A stretch of DNA of 64,000 nt. Source: Neptunomonas japonica DSM 18939. GTDB taxonomy: Bacteria; Pseudomonadota; Gammaproteobacteria; Pseudomonadales; Balneatricaceae. A model generated the notes under the pieces. That model did not search any database. It saw only the letters and a program-made list of their open reading frames with translations, and had not been told where the DNA came from. Numbering within the stretch: the stretch's first letter is position 1; every line of letters begins with the position of its first letter. A program made the translations under genes and the position numbers. The stretch is taken from assembly GCF_000422765.1 (NCBI RefSeq), contig NZ_KE383915.1, forward strand, positions 59,425-123,424, in the 5' to 3' direction. Below are positions 54,100 through 64,000 of the stretch, piece by piece.

Positions 54100-54426
54100 C
54101 TAGCCGTTTACATGCTCAGTAATATCAAAATATATCTGCTGCTGGCCTCGCTTCACTTGACCACTATGATTCATTATACGAACATCTAAAAGCATCGACT
54201 CATAGCATCTGCCGTTAACTTCTTCTCTTGTATCAGAAAGCACACCCCAACTCAAATCCTTATGCTGACCTAGCGCCCACAACACTGCCTTTTGCACTGT
54301 GCCCTTATCATGAACACCATCACGATGGATAATAATGGCAGAATCAATCGAACGACCATTTCCTCCCGATATAGCAGCATTAAAACCAGAGTGCTCTAAA
54401 ACAAGCCCCTTCAATTCAGAAACCAT
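54100..54426 (-). CDS. small protein of unknown function
   Basis: A 108-residue soluble protein. Features: SGFNAAISGGNGRSIDSAIIIHRD near the start, and a repeated-sheet look later (VLSDTREEVNGRCYESMLLDV, QQIYFDITEHVNG). GAGGGAG lies before the ATG, which supports it as real. No signal peptide, membrane segment or cofactor motif. I do not recognise the family. It converges on the methyltransferase gene. Confidence 0.6.
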   Translation of the reverse strand: MVSELKGLVLEHSGFNAAISGGNGRSIDSAIIIHRDGVHDKGTVQKAVLWALGQHKDLSWGVLSDTREEVNGRCYESMLLDVRIMNHSGQVKRGQQQIYFDITEHVNG

Positions 54427-54504
54427 TATGCTCCCTCAACAATTATCTCACTTGATTGAGCATAGCAACTGTTTAAGAAATAACAAAAAGTATCTTAAAA
54501 AACA

Positions 54505-54532
54505 CCCCACCTGTTACAGATATCAGATGGGG
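54505..54532 (-). terminator. terminator of alanine-rich lipoprotein gene
   Basis: CCCCAcCTG pairs with CAGaTGGGG (8 pairs, one mismatch, 10-base loop); on the minus strand TTTTTTAAG follows. It lies 8 bases after the stop codon. Confidence 0.8.
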
Positions 54533-54540
54533 CGATACTA

Positions 54541-55032
54541 CTATTGTGCTTTCAATGCGTTTTTAGCATCTTCTAGTGCAGATTTAGCTTCTTCTTCAGT
54601 CGCTTTTTCAACACCTTCTTCAACAGAATCACTTACCGCATCAGAAACAGTTTCTTTAGCAGACGCCACAGCACTGCTTGCCGCCTCTTTTGTTGACTCC
54701 ATTGCTGAATTTGCAGCATCTGAAACAACAGTTTTGGCTGCTTCAACTGTATTACCAGCAGCATCAGTAGCCGCTTTAACTGCATCAGCAGACGCTTCTT
54801 TTGCACCTTCAACAGCTTTTGCTGCCGCTTCTTTAGTACTTTCTACAGCCTTGCTAGCATTCTCTTTAACAACATCCATTGCTGACTTAGAAGCCTCTGA
54901 AGCATCTTTAACTACTTCTGCAGCAGTCGTTTTAGTTTCTTCAGCCACTTTTTTAGCATCATCGCTATCGCAGCCTGTTAGAACTACAGCAGAAGCTAAC
55001 ATTGTTGCCATCAATACATTATTGAATTTCAT
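54541..55032 (-). CDS. Ala/Lys/Glu-rich helical lipoprotein with 11-mer repeats
   Basis: A 163-residue lipoprotein with lipobox VLTGC (Cys21). The rest consists of A-, K-, E-, S-rich heptad/undecad-like units (KAVESTKEAAAKAVEGAKEA, SAMESTKEAASSAVASAKET), predicted to form a long amphipathic helix as in LEA-like or apolipoprotein-like proteins. Such proteins can bind membranes or act in desiccation and osmotic tolerance, but no function is established here. Its own terminator follows directly. Confidence 0.75.
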   Translation of the reverse strand: MKFNNVLMATMLASAVVLTGCDSDDAKKVAEETKTTAAEVVKDASEASKSAMDVVKENASKAVESTKEAAAKAVEGAKEASADAVKAATDAAGNTVEAAKTVVSDAANSAMESTKEAASSAVASAKETVSDAVSDSVEEGVEKATEEEAKSALEDAKNALKAQ

Positions 55033-55243
55033 TTTCTATCCCTTAATTTTTGCAAATACTCACGAACATCACACAATTCAGCTTCGTAGAGTAAACCATT
55101 AAACCTGAACAAGAACTGGATTATGCCGCATTGCACAAAATATGTCGCACATTAAAAACAGATAGTGACATGCCTCCCAACACATACACATTTAAAAAGA
55201 ATTGAGTTTTTACTCTAAAGAGAATTAATCGTATGCTTTGCGC

Positions 55244-56989
55244 ATGAAGCCTTTTACCCTTAGAGATTACCAACAAGACGCTGTCGATCTAACCATTCAG
55301 CACTTTCGTAACAGCAGCAACCCCGCCGTCATCGTCTTACCCACCGGAGCGGGAAAAAGCCTAGTCATTGCAGCTCTTGCTCAAAAAGCACGCGGAAAAG
55401 TTCTTGCGTTGGCCCATGTCAAAGAACTGGTAGAGCAGAACCATCTGAAGTTTTGCGCGCTAGGTATTAATGCGGGCATTTACTCCGCAGGACTCAAAAA
55501 GAAAGACACGACGCAACAAGTCACATTTGCTAGCATTCAATCCATATCTCGCAATCTAGAAGCACTAGATACGCCGTACACATTACTGATCATCGATGAG
55601 TGCCATCGACTCAGCGAAGACCCAGATAGCCAGTATCTAAAAACTATTACACACTTGAAAAACCTCAATCCCAACCTAAAAGTACTCGGCCTAACAGCTA
55701 CACCTTTTAGAATGGGCCTAGGCTGGATTTACCAATATCATCACCGCGGTTATACGCGTAGCGATACACCACGCCCTTTTAAGGAGTGCATCTTTGAACT
55801 CCCTTTACGACAGATGATTTCTAATGGCTACCTCACGCCACCTAATATTGTTGATGCAGCCATCACGCAATATGACTTCTCAACCATTACGCCCACCCTT
55901 TCTGGCAACCTACCCGAGAAACCAGTCAATGATTTACTAACTCGCTGCAAACGAGTCACACAAGCCATTATTCAGCAAGTTGAGCAATACGCGGAAAACA
56001 GACAAGGCGTTATGATTTTTGCCGCAACCGTTATGCACGCGCAAGAGATCGTTTCTTACTTACCTCCACAACTAACTGCATTAATTACAGGTGATACCCC
56101 AAACATCATCAGGGATGACTATATTCAAAAATTCAAACAACAAGAGCTCAAGTACATGGTCAATGTCTCTGTTTTAACGACAGGTTTTGATGCACCGCAT
56201 GTCGATATGATTGCCATATTGCGCCCAACTCAATCTGTCAGCTTATACCAGCAAATCATTGGTCGCGGACTACGTTTAGCCCCCAACAAGAAAGACTGCT
56301 TAGTTATTGATTACGCTGGTAACAATTTTAATTTACACCACCCTGAAGTCGGCAAACCAAAACCTGACTCAACAGCAGAACCCGTGCAAGTGTTTTGCCC
56401 TCTATGTGAGTTCGCTAATATTTTCTGGGGAAAAAAAGACAACAACGGGCATATTATTGAGCACTTTGGGCGACGCTGCCAACAGGCCGAAAAAGATGAA
56501 AACGGCAATATCAGACGCTGCGAATACAGATTTCGTTTTAAAAGCTGCCCTTTTTGCGCGGCTGAAAATGATATTGCTGCAAGACAATGCCACCAATGCA
56601 AAGAGGCCATTACTGACCCTGACGAGCAATTAAAGAAGGCCCTACAACTCAAAGATGCTTTTATTTTACGCTGCGCAGGTCTGAGCATTGATATTAACGA
56701 AGCGAAAGTATCTGTGACTTACCATGATGAGCAAGGACAAACATTAAAAGAGAGTTTTAATTTCAGTTTCTCGGCACAAAGAAGCGTCTTCAATCAACTC
56801 TATGGGCGGCGTTTCCTAAATGGCACCCAGCCAATGGCATTTCGCACTGCGGCAGAAGTTGTAGAGCACAGCACTCAACTAACACCACCTGATTTTGTAA
56901 TCGCTAGGAAAAAAGGTAAATTTTGGCGTATTCAAACGAGAATTTTTGATTATGCAGGAAACTTCAGAAAGGCAAACCAACTTAGTTAA
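55244..56989 (+). CDS. radD: DEAD/DEAH-box helicase-like DNA repair protein RadD
   Basis: Superfamily 2 ATPase; E. coli RadD (YejH) helps in double-strand break repair. 581 residues from the ATG at 55244 (a TTG two codons earlier is also open). Walker A PTGAGKS with Lys38, DECH box in LLIIDECHRLSED, TATPFR, QIIGRGLRLAP motif VI, then C-terminal Cys-rich zinc region (FCPLCEFANIF, RCQ, SCPFCAAENDIAARQCHQC). These features, the length and the order match RadD closely. Confidence 0.95.
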   Translation: MKPFTLRDYQQDAVDLTIQHFRNSSNPAVIVLPTGAGKSLVIAALAQKARGKVLALAHVKELVEQNHLKFCALGINAGIYSAGLKKKDTTQQVTFASIQSISRNLEALDTPYTLLIIDECHRLSEDPDSQYLKTITHLKNLNPNLKVLGLTATPFRMGLGWIYQYHHRGYTRSDTPRPFKECIFELPLRQMISNGYLTPPNIVDAAITQYDFSTITPTLSGNLPEKPVNDLLTRCKRVTQAIIQQVEQYAENRQGVMIFAATVMHAQEIVSYLPPQLTALITGDTPNIIRDDYIQKFKQQELKYMVNVSVLTTGFDAPHVDMIAILRPTQSVSLYQQIIGRGLRLAPNKKDCLVIDYAGNNFNLHHPEVGKPKPDSTAEPVQVFCPLCEFANIFWGKKDNNGHIIEHFGRRCQQAEKDENGNIRRCEYRFRFKSCPFCAAENDIAARQCHQCKEAITDPDEQLKKALQLKDAFILRCAGLSIDINEAKVSVTYHDEQGQTLKESFNFSFSAQRSVFNQLYGRRFLNGTQPMAFRTAAEVVEHSTQLTPPDFVIARKKGKFWRIQTRIFDYAGNFRKANQLS

Positions 56990-57040
56990 GTAATCACTGA
57001 AAACCCGTTAGCTGATTTCCAGTGATATAAATTCAATCCA

Positions 57041-57658
57041 CTAAAGCGTCAAGTTACGCTGACTCGCTTTCAAAAACTGTTTCTTTAAGTCTTCAAAAGT
57101 ATGCACGGCAGGAAACTGCGGGAACTCATCAATAACATTTTGCGGAGAATGGAACAAAATTCCAGATTCAGCCTGTGTCAGCATAGTAGTGTCATTATAA
57201 GAATCACCCGCGGCAATCACACGGTAGTTAAGTAATTGAAAAGCTCTAACTGACTGACGCTTCGGGTCTTTTTGACGCAAGGTGTAGTCTGTAATCCGAC
57301 CATTATCATCAACTTCAAGCTTATGACACAACAATGTTGGATGCCCAAGCTGCTTCATCAACGGTTCTGCAAAATCATAGAAAGTATCAGACAAAATCAC
57401 AACCTGAAAACGCTCACGCAACCAATCTATAAACTCGCTAGCACCGTCAAGAGGTGCCAAGCGACTAATAGTTGCCTGTATTTGCGGTAGCGTCAGACCA
57501 TGCTCGTCCAGAATACGCAAACGCTGCTTCATCAGAACATCATAGTCAGGAACATCGCGCGTCGTTGCTTTTAACTCATCAATTCCGGTCTCTTCAGCAA
57601 ATGCGATCCAAATTTCCGGGATTAATACACCTTCTAAATCAAGACAAGCCAATTCCAC
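57041..57658 (-). CDS. thrH: ThrH: phosphoserine phosphatase / homoserine phosphotransferase
   Basis: HAD-superfamily enzyme described in Pseudomonas as both phosphoserine phosphatase and phosphoserine:homoserine phosphotransferase. Seen: DLEGVLIPEIW (nucleophile Asp7), SDTFYDF, QKDPKRQS and AAGDSYNDTTML. GTG at 57658, six bases after GGAGGAG, gives 205 residues, the same as the Pseudomonas protein; five extra codons upstream are rejected. It is convergent with radD. Confidence 0.95.
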   Translation of the reverse strand: MELACLDLEGVLIPEIWIAFAEETGIDELKATTRDVPDYDVLMKQRLRILDEHGLTLPQIQATISRLAPLDGASEFIDWLRERFQVVILSDTFYDFAEPLMKQLGHPTLLCHKLEVDDNGRITDYTLRQKDPKRQSVRAFQLLNYRVIAAGDSYNDTTMLTQAESGILFHSPQNVIDEFPQFPAVHTFEDLKKQFLKASQRNLTL

Positions 57659-57798
57659 AAGCAACTCCTCCAATAATAGCTTCTAACAATAAAGTGAGCG
57701 CAATGTAACTCGTTCAAATACTGCCTGCAATCCTGACTCTAGTCGTTAGTAACGCCCAAAGCCTGATCAATACCTGACAAGACACATTGGCTATAGAA

Positions 57799-58791
<993 letters not shown>

Positions 58792-58872
58792 TTAATCTTA
58801 CCCACACTATTTACACTATTATTACTACTTTCATTTATAACTGTAAAGAATAAGGGATGGCAATTTTACGGC

Positions 58873-59961
58873 CTACAAACGCGAATTCAAGCGACGCAAC
58901 TCTTCATCTTGAGCAATAATACGCTTTTCAAGACTAGTAAGGCGGGAGACTGTTCTTAACAACTCGTCTTCTTTATCTTTCACTTCTTTACGTAGACTAT
59001 TCTCGCGGCGGCTCCAATCAGTTGCTGAATTATATTGCTTTTGATTAAGTCTCTTTATTTCATTATCCAGCTCACGACCTTTATCTTCAAAGCGCTTGGA
59101 TTTATTTGTCTCAGCCAAAAGCGATGAGGTACAGCGTGCTAATTCACGACTTTGAGACGCCACGTCCTGCTTAAGTAGCTTAAGCTCTGCTTCTTGACTA
59201 CGTAACTGGGTGCGTTGCGTTTCAATCTTGACATCTTTCTTCGCAAGCTCAGCCTTAATATCATGAATCGACTTGGTTAACGCTGATTCTTTCTTACCGA
59301 CTTCATCACGTAACTTTTCTAATGCATTCTTATAATAGCGAACATCGACATCAGCCTTACTGACTGAATCCAGCATATGGCGCTGCTCATCCTTAATTCG
59401 CTGATCAAAAGTACGCTTGGAATCTTCATAGGTTTTTCTTAGATGAGCAAGTTCATGCTCAACATTTGAGCGAACCTGCTCCTCTTGTTTACGCAAGGTA
59501 GTTTCTGAAGCCAGTCCTGTTTTTAATACCGACAATTCAGCTTCAATCGCTTTGTTATGCCCTGCCAGCTCCCCATTTTTTTGGTTTTGCTCACGCAAAC
59601 GATTTTCTAAATCCTGCTGACGATACTGCATCTCTTTAATAGTATCGTCAGTTACTCGGCCCGCTTCTTCGAAATGGTTTCCCGTAGCTTTTTGATCATT
59701 CTGCAAGCGCGAGCTTGCCTCATCCACAGCTTGCTGCCAAATACGGCCAAATGACAAGCTGAGAGAGTCTGGAACATCCGGCACATAAATACCGTTTCTA
59801 GCAAAACTAATACGATCTGAAAGATCTTGTTTCCAGCTACTTAAATATTGCACTGCTTCATTAATATCAACCTGGCATTCAGCACTAACTTTTTCCGGAG
59901 TTGGTTGCTCTCCGCTTGTTAAAATACGATCTGCACAACGATAAATTTGCTCTTTTATCAT
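58873..59961 (-). CDS. chromosomal KfrA-like coiled-coil DNA-binding protein
   Basis: A 362-residue protein. Residues 1-90 look like a KfrA N-terminal DNA-binding domain (winged helix: GEQPTPEKVSAECQVDINEA). From about 100 to the end is a nearly unbroken heptad-rich coiled coil (LENRLREQNQKNGELAGHNK and so on). KfrA proteins are known on broad-host plasmids, where they bind DNA and help stable inheritance; chromosomal relatives have unknown role. Its ATG overlaps the rluC stop by four bases, so translation is coupled to rluC. Confidence 0.78.
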   Translation of the reverse strand: MIKEQIYRCADRILTSGEQPTPEKVSAECQVDINEAVQYLSSWKQDLSDRISFARNGIYVPDVPDSLSLSFGRIWQQAVDEASSRLQNDQKATGNHFEEAGRVTDDTIKEMQYRQQDLENRLREQNQKNGELAGHNKAIEAELSVLKTGLASETTLRKQEEQVRSNVEHELAHLRKTYEDSKRTFDQRIKDEQRHMLDSVSKADVDVRYYKNALEKLRDEVGKKESALTKSIHDIKAELAKKDVKIETQRTQLRSQEAELKLLKQDVASQSRELARCTSSLLAETNKSKRFEDKGRELDNEIKRLNQKQYNSATDWSRRENSLRKEVKDKEDELLRTVSRLTSLEKRIIAQDEELRRLNSRL

Positions 59962-60944
59962 TCAGACTCTTCCTTGTATGCTTTATTTTGCTGTTCTGCC
60001 AAGCGCTCTAATGCACTATCCAACGAGGGTTCTAATGGAGCTTTTACGTTTAACATTTCACCTTCTGGCAACGCCACTTGCAACATTGCCGAATGAAGAA
60101 ATAAACGACGAATGCCTTGTTTTTTCATATCTTTGTTAATTGACTCAACGCCATATTTATCATCACCAATGATGGGGTGACCTGCAAACTGCGTGTGCAC
60201 ACGAATTTGATGTGTTCGCCCCGTTACAGGCTTAGCCTCTACCAAGGTTGTTTGAGTAAATCGACGCAATACCTTAAAACGCGTAATTGAAGCTTTACCA
60301 TCTGGCTGAACTTTGACAACTCTTTCACCAGACTGCAGTTCATTTTTACGCAAAGGAGCGTCTACTAGATTATTCTTAGACTCCCATTTACCAACCACCA
60401 AGGCATGATAAATCTTATTAACACGATTCTGACGTAAAGCCTCATGCAAATGGCGCAACATACTGCGTTTTTTAGCAATCATGATGCAGCCCGACGTATC
60501 ACGATCAAGACGATGAACTAGCTCAAGAAAACGCTCATCCGGCCTTAATTGGCGCATAGCTTCAATCAAACCGAGATTAATACCACTCCCACCATGCACA
60601 GCAAGCCCTGAAGGTTTATTAAGCACAATTAGCGCTTTTGACTCATAAAGAATCGATGCGTCTAATAGTTCAAGTAGCGCTTTTCCAACAATAGGGACAT
60701 CAGTAGGCTCAGATACACGAATTGGCGGTATACGCACCAAATCGCCACCTTGAATACGACCATCAGGCTTTATTCTTTTTTTATTAACACGTACCTCGCC
60801 TTTTCTAATAATGCGATAGATCATGCTTTTAGGTACGCCTTTTAAGGCAGTCAGTAAAAAATTATCAATGCGCTGTCCTGCTTGATCATCTTCTACTTCG
60901 ATGTAACGAACGCTAATATTAGCGGATGGCTTATTATCTGACAT
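59958..60944 (-). CDS. rluC: 23S rRNA pseudouridine synthase RluC
   Basis: Makes pseudouridine at 955, 2504 and 2580 of 23S rRNA. 328 residues: N-terminal S4-like domain (QRIDNFLLTALKGVPKSMIY...RKGEVRVNKKR) and catalytic RsuA/RluA domain with HRLDRDTSG and GRTHQIRVH. The divergent pairing with rne and the S4 domain distinguish RluC from RluD. It shares a transcript with the KfrA-like gene. Confidence 0.95.
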   Translation of the reverse strand: MSDNKPSANISVRYIEVEDDQAGQRIDNFLLTALKGVPKSMIYRIIRKGEVRVNKKRIKPDGRIQGGDLVRIPPIRVSEPTDVPIVGKALLELLDASILYESKALIVLNKPSGLAVHGGSGINLGLIEAMRQLRPDERFLELVHRLDRDTSGCIMIAKKRSMLRHLHEALRQNRVNKIYHALVVGKWESKNNLVDAPLRKNELQSGERVVKVQPDGKASITRFKVLRRFTQTTLVEAKPVTGRTHQIRVHTQFAGHPIIGDDKYGVESINKDMKKQGIRRLFLHSAMLQVALPEGEMLNVKAPLEPSLDSALERLAEQQNKAYKEESE

Positions 60945-61501
60945 TGAGGAAGTTGTGTTCTCGATTGATGCTGTATGGGTTAGCTGCTATATTGTAGCGT
61001 CGCCGAACGCTGTTGGCTTTAGCTATTGTTAAAAAATAGATAAATGGGCTGTTGAGAAGATGTTTTTCACTCATGTCCACGATAGTAGAATCTACGTTAC
61101 GACTAATGTCAGTTACGACTTAATAGTAGTAAAACTCATGCTGCAGCTCAGATTATTAAGCATCTGAGCCGAACTAGCATGATAACTAAACAGCACGGCA
61201 GTATTTATTAAAGTTTTTAAGAGAGTGCATTACCTCCCGAACATCTCCTGCTGGATTTGATTGGAGGTGGAGACGCATTAACAGCCTAGAACCTGCGACT
61301 TCATCTCGCAGACACAAACACTTAGAAAAACAATAGTGGCTGTTTTTTCCTCCACCGCAGATGCATTTGCGCAGTACTATCATCTATAGATACTGGCATC
61401 CTCAATACTGAACTGTATCGTATGATTGAATCGTGTAACGTTTTCACCAGACGGATCGGACAGGATGGATTGCGCTCTCTGCAATAGAGAAATAATTTAA
61501 A
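60945..61501. other. rluC-rne intergenic region, likely long rne 5' UTR
   Basis: 557 bases without a supported gene; the short frames here have no ribosome site. In E. coli, rne carries a structured UTR of about 360 bases through which RNase E controls its own mRNA, and the similar gap size fits. Candidate stems: CCTCC/GGAGG near 61231-61267 and AAAAACA/TGTTTTT near 61325-61347. I could not fold it or compare it with the RNase E UTR family. Confidence 0.45.
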
Positions 61502-64000
61502 ATGAAAAGAATGTTGATCAACGCAACTCAACCTGAAGAGTTGCGTGTCGCACTCGTAGATGGCCAACGCCTTTACGACCTAGATATTGAATCAGAGAGC
61601 CGCGAACAGAAAAAAGCTAACATTTACAAAGGGAAAATCACCCGCGTAGAGCCTAGCCTAGAAGCAGCATTTGTTGATTACGGCTCTGACAGACACGGTT
61701 TTTTGCCTCTAAAAGAGATCTCTCGCGAGTATTTTAGCAAGCAACCACAACGCGGTAACCGCCCTAGCATTCGCGACGTAGTTAAAGAAGGCACTGAAGT
61801 CATTGTTCAGGTCGACAAAGAGGAGCGCGGCAACAAAGGCGCAGCCCTAACTACATTTATTAGCCTAGCTGGACGCTACCTAGTCCTAATGCCTAACAAC
61901 CCTCGTGCTGGCGGAATTTCACGTCGCATCGAAGGCGAAGAACGCACTCAGCTTAAAGCAGCTCTTGATGGCGTCAATGTTCCAGACAAAATGGGCATCA
62001 TCGTCCGCACTGCTGGTGTTGGTCGCTCATCTCAAGAACTACAATGGGATCTTGATTACCTCAAAACACTTTGGGATGCGATCAAAGAATCTAGCGACAA
62101 ACCTTCTCCCTTCCTAATTTATCAGGAAAGCAACGTTGTTATTCGCGCTATTCGTGACTACCTACGCGCGGATATCGGTGAAGTCTTAATTGATGACGAA
62201 GAAGTTTATCAAAACGCTTTGCAGTTTGTTCAACAGGTCATGCCTTCTTACGAAAGCAAACTACGCTTGTATAAAGAGCAAACACCACTGTTTAATCGGT
62301 TCCAGATTGAAAGCCAGATTGAAACGGCTTTCGAGCGCGAAGTACAGCTGCCTTCTGGAGGCTCTATTGTTATAGACCCAACAGAAGCGCTAGTGTCTGT
62401 CGATGTCAACTCAGCTAGAGCAACTCGCGGCGGAGATATCGAAGAAACAGCGCTACAGACAAACCTTGAAGCCGCAGAAGAAGTATCACGCCAGTTGCGC
62501 TTACGTGACATCGGCGGCTTAGTTGTTATCGACTTTATCGATATGACACCGATCAAAAACCAGCGCGCCGTTGAAGAAAAGCTTCTTACCGCTCTGAAGC
62601 TTGATCGCGCTCGCGTGCAAATGGGGCGAATCTCTCGCTTCGGCCTATTAGAGATGTCACGCCAACGACTACGCCCTTCTCTGACAGAAAGCCGCGGCAC
62701 TGTATGCCCACGCTGTAATGGCCAGGGGTCTATACGCGATACTGAGTCTCTAGCACTTTCTATCATGCGCCTTATTGAAGAAGAGTCGTCTAAAGACCGC
62801 ACTGCACAAATCAGAGCAATTTTGCCTGTCACTGTTGCTACCTACCTGCTTAACGAAAAGCGTCGTATCGTTCATGATATTGAACTACGCCACGACGTTC
62901 GTGTTGTTATCGTGCCAAACCCGAACATGGAAACACCTCATTACGAAGTGGTTCGCTTACGGGATGACCACACAATCACAACGATTAATGATGCAAGCTA
63001 CACTCTACAGCCTGAACCAGAAACTGAGTCAGAAGAGATTGCACGCACACCACCCGCAAAACGTGAATCAGCCGCCGTTCGAAGTGTTGCGCCAGCGTCA
63101 CCGGCTCCGGCCGAAACAAAGGCAAGCACTCCAGCAGCAGCGCCAGTAGCCCCTAGCAGCCAAACGCCAACTAAGCCTACGGCAAAAGCTGCAACCAAGC
63201 CCGCAGGTATTGGCAGCCGCATTATGGCTGTATTAGCTTCTTTATTTGGTTCTGAAGAAAAGAAAGCAGAACCTGCGACCCCAGCTAAGCCTGCTGCAAA
63301 AGAAAGCAGCAATAAGAGAAGCAACTCGCGCGACGGCTCTAGAGACAACAATCAGCGAAATCGCAAGCCACGCCGTAATGGTCGTGATAGCTCGGAACGT
63401 GGTCGCCCAAGCAAACAGCTAGACGAAGTTATTACAGTAACCCCAGAGCAAGCACCTCAAGCCGTTGGCTCTGCCAGCGCAGCTGGAGCCACAGGGCAAT
63501 CTGATGATGACAAAAACGGCAAACCTCGCCGTCGTCGTCGCACTCGTAAAAACAGTGACGATAAAACAGAGAAGTCTTCTGAGAGCAATAAAAGTGTAAA
63601 AGCTACTGAAGAGCCTTCTGAAACAACTAGCGAACAGCCTCGCAGCCGTAACCGTGGTCGTCGTCGTAGAAACAATGAACGCTCAGCTGAACGCACTTTA
63701 GTTGCAGATTCAGAGGCTCTACAGCCAGATGCTGAAGCAACAGCAGTTACTGCTATTGCGACTGCCGCAGTAGCCACCACAGCTGAAACTGAAATAACTA
63801 AAGTTGCTGAAACGGCAGAAGCCACTAAAACAGTTGAAGCCGTAGAAGCTGCTGAAACTCCAGAAGCCACTAAAACAGTTGAAGCCGTAGAAGTTGCTGA
63901 AACTGCAGAAGTCACTAAAACAGTTGAAACCGTAGAAGTTGCTGAAGTTGCTGAAGTTGCTGAAGTTGCTGAAGTTGCTGAAGTTGCTGAAGTTGCTGAA
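61502..64000 (+). CDS. rne: ribonuclease E, C-terminus beyond window
   Basis: Endoribonuclease and scaffold of the RNA degradosome; 833 codons are visible, with no stop. Seen: S1 domain ([20 protein letters not shown]), catalytic Asp301 and Asp344 (43 apart, as in E. coli 303/346), zinc-link CPRC at 402-405, then an amphipathic membrane-targeting helix ([19 protein letters not shown], about residue 568-586), Arg-rich RNA-binding stretches ([20 protein letters not shown]) and a disordered acidic tail with 15-codon repeats followed by Glu-Val-Ala repeats. No stop in the frame supports truncation by the window only. Confidence 0.95.
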   Translation, partial: MKRMLINATQPEELRVALVDGQRLYDLDIESESREQKKANIYKGKITRVEPSLEAAFVDYGSDRHGFLPLKEISREYFSKQPQRGNRPSIRDVVKEGTEVIVQVDKEERGNKGAALTTFISLAGRYLVLMPNNPRAGGISRRIEGEERTQLKAALDGVNVPDKMGIIVRTAGVGRSSQELQWDLDYLKTLWDAIKESSDKPSPFLIYQESNVVIRAIRDYLRADIGEVLIDDEEVYQNALQFVQQVMPSYESKLRLYKEQTPLFNRFQIESQIETAFEREVQLPSGGSIVIDPTEALVSVDVNSARATRGGDIEETALQTNLEAAEEVSRQLRLRDIGGLVVIDFIDMTPIKNQRAVEEKLLTALKLDRARVQMGRISRFGLLEMSRQRLRPSLTESRGTVCPRCNGQGSIRDTESLALSIMRLIEEESSKDRTAQIRAILPVTVATYLLNEKRRIVHDIELRHDVRVVIVPNPNMETPHYEVVRLRDDHTITTINDASYTLQPEPETESEEIARTPPAKRESAAVRSVAPASPAPAETKASTPAAAPVAPSSQTPTKPTAKAATKPAGIGSRIMAVLASLFGSEEKKAEPATPAKPAAKESSNKRSNSRDGSRDNNQRNRKPRRNGRDSSERGRPSKQLDEVITVTPEQAPQAVGSASAAGATGQSDDDKNGKPRRRRRTRKNSDDKTEKSSESNKSVKATEEPSETTSEQPRSRNRGRRRRNNERSAERTLVADSEALQPDAEATAVTAIATAAVATTAETEITKVAETAEATKTVEAVEAAETPEATKTVEAVEVAETAEVTKTVETVEVAEVAEVAEVAEVAEVAEVAE
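63818..63952 (+). repeat. three 45-bp in-frame repeats in rne
   Basis: Three consecutive 15-codon units at 63818, 63863 and 63908, each reading E-A/V-T-K-T-V-E and so on with small changes. The third unit differs most at the end and runs into the 9-bp repeats. In frame with rne, so a protein-level repeat. Confidence 0.85.
63935..64000 (+). repeat. 9-bp tandem repeat (Glu-Val-Ala) in rne
   Basis: GAAGTTGCT occurs seven times in a row from 63935, then GAA at the window end, so the tract continues beyond. Each unit codes EVA. The bases are identical in all seven visible copies, typical of recent slippage. Confidence 0.9.

Noticed and set aside
62248..62832. Minus-strand 194-codon frame
   Set aside because: It is antisense to the conserved catalytic part of rne, whose frame is clearly the coding one.
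63457..63915. Minus-strand 152-codon frame rich in Ser, Ala, Val
   Set aside because: It is the complement of the repeat-rich rne tail; repeats on one strand keep the other open. No ribosome site.
63818..64000. Possible CRISPR or minisatellite array
   Set aside because: The repeats are contiguous without unique spacers and all lie in frame with rne, so they are coding repeats.

Overview
The window looks like chromosome of a marine gammaproteobacterium, probably of the Oceanospirillales/Oceanospirillaceae type (Neptunomonas, Neptuniibacter or Marinobacterium-like). This is inferred from moderate GC (low to mid 40s by eye), the tig-clpP-clpX block, the rluC/rne divergent pair, ThrH, CysB, RadD and YejK-type proteins, and gamma-type tRNAs with encoded CCA. 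I could not run a search, so the genus is a guess. I see no insertion sequence, phage, CRISPR array or plasmid backbone.

Layout. 1-7.3 kb: a fatty or carboxylic acid activation and oxidation module (two AMP-forming acyl-CoA synthetases, an acyl-CoA dehydrogenase, an SDR dehydrogenase) with an AraC regulator. 7.3-9.1 kb: lipoprotein, ECF sigma factor and RskA-like anti-sigma factor. 9.2-12.8 kb: NhaA, DbpA, a methyltransferase. 12.8-16.3 kb: a LysR regulator divergent from azoR, glutathionyl-hydroquinone reductase and pirin, apparently a quinone/electrophile response operon. 16.3-19.4 kb: GFA protein, exported MsrA, FMN reductase and an AT-rich desaturase. 19.6-23.7 kb: a solute-binding protein and a dsbD-cytochrome c-DUF1499 group. 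24-25.1 kb: DAHP synthase, then a decayed LysE exporter and an ABM-domain gene. 25.9-28.7 kb: dsbB, DUF3179 protein, two GNATs. 28.9-34.5 kb: M48 peptidase and an RND efflux pair. 34.7-38.5 kb: a CBS-domain gene behind a sigma-28 type promoter, YaeQ, TIGR02647, YpfJ and YejK.

38.8-42.7 kb: a PAS/EAL pseudogene, then clpX, clpP and tig. 42.9-43.5 kb: a four-tRNA array (His, Leu, Leu, His). 43.7-46.5 kb: cueR and copA back to back, sharing a MerR-type promoter. 46.5-50 kb: tRNA-Arg, folD, a membrane protein of unknown function, cysS. 50-55 kb: lipoproteins, a GT39 glycosyltransferase with PAP2 phosphatase, and a methyltransferase. 55.2-61 kb: radD, thrH, cysB, a KfrA-like coiled-coil protein and rluC. 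61.5-64 kb: rne (RNase E), cut by the window edge inside a tandemly repeated Glu-Val-Ala tract.

Most of the window is ordinary core and accessory metabolism. The least expected signals are: the sigma-28 promoter ahead of a CBS-domain gene; two gene remnants (LysE and PAS-EAL) that only show when broken frames are read together; a 13-bp inverted repeat bracketing the lysR/azoR intergenic region; a Tyr-rich short ORF overlapping the start of DAHP synthase; terminator-like hairpins built on the CCA ends of the tRNA-Leu genes; and the repeat expansion at the end of the visible rne. I found no clear case for a wholly new multigene system.
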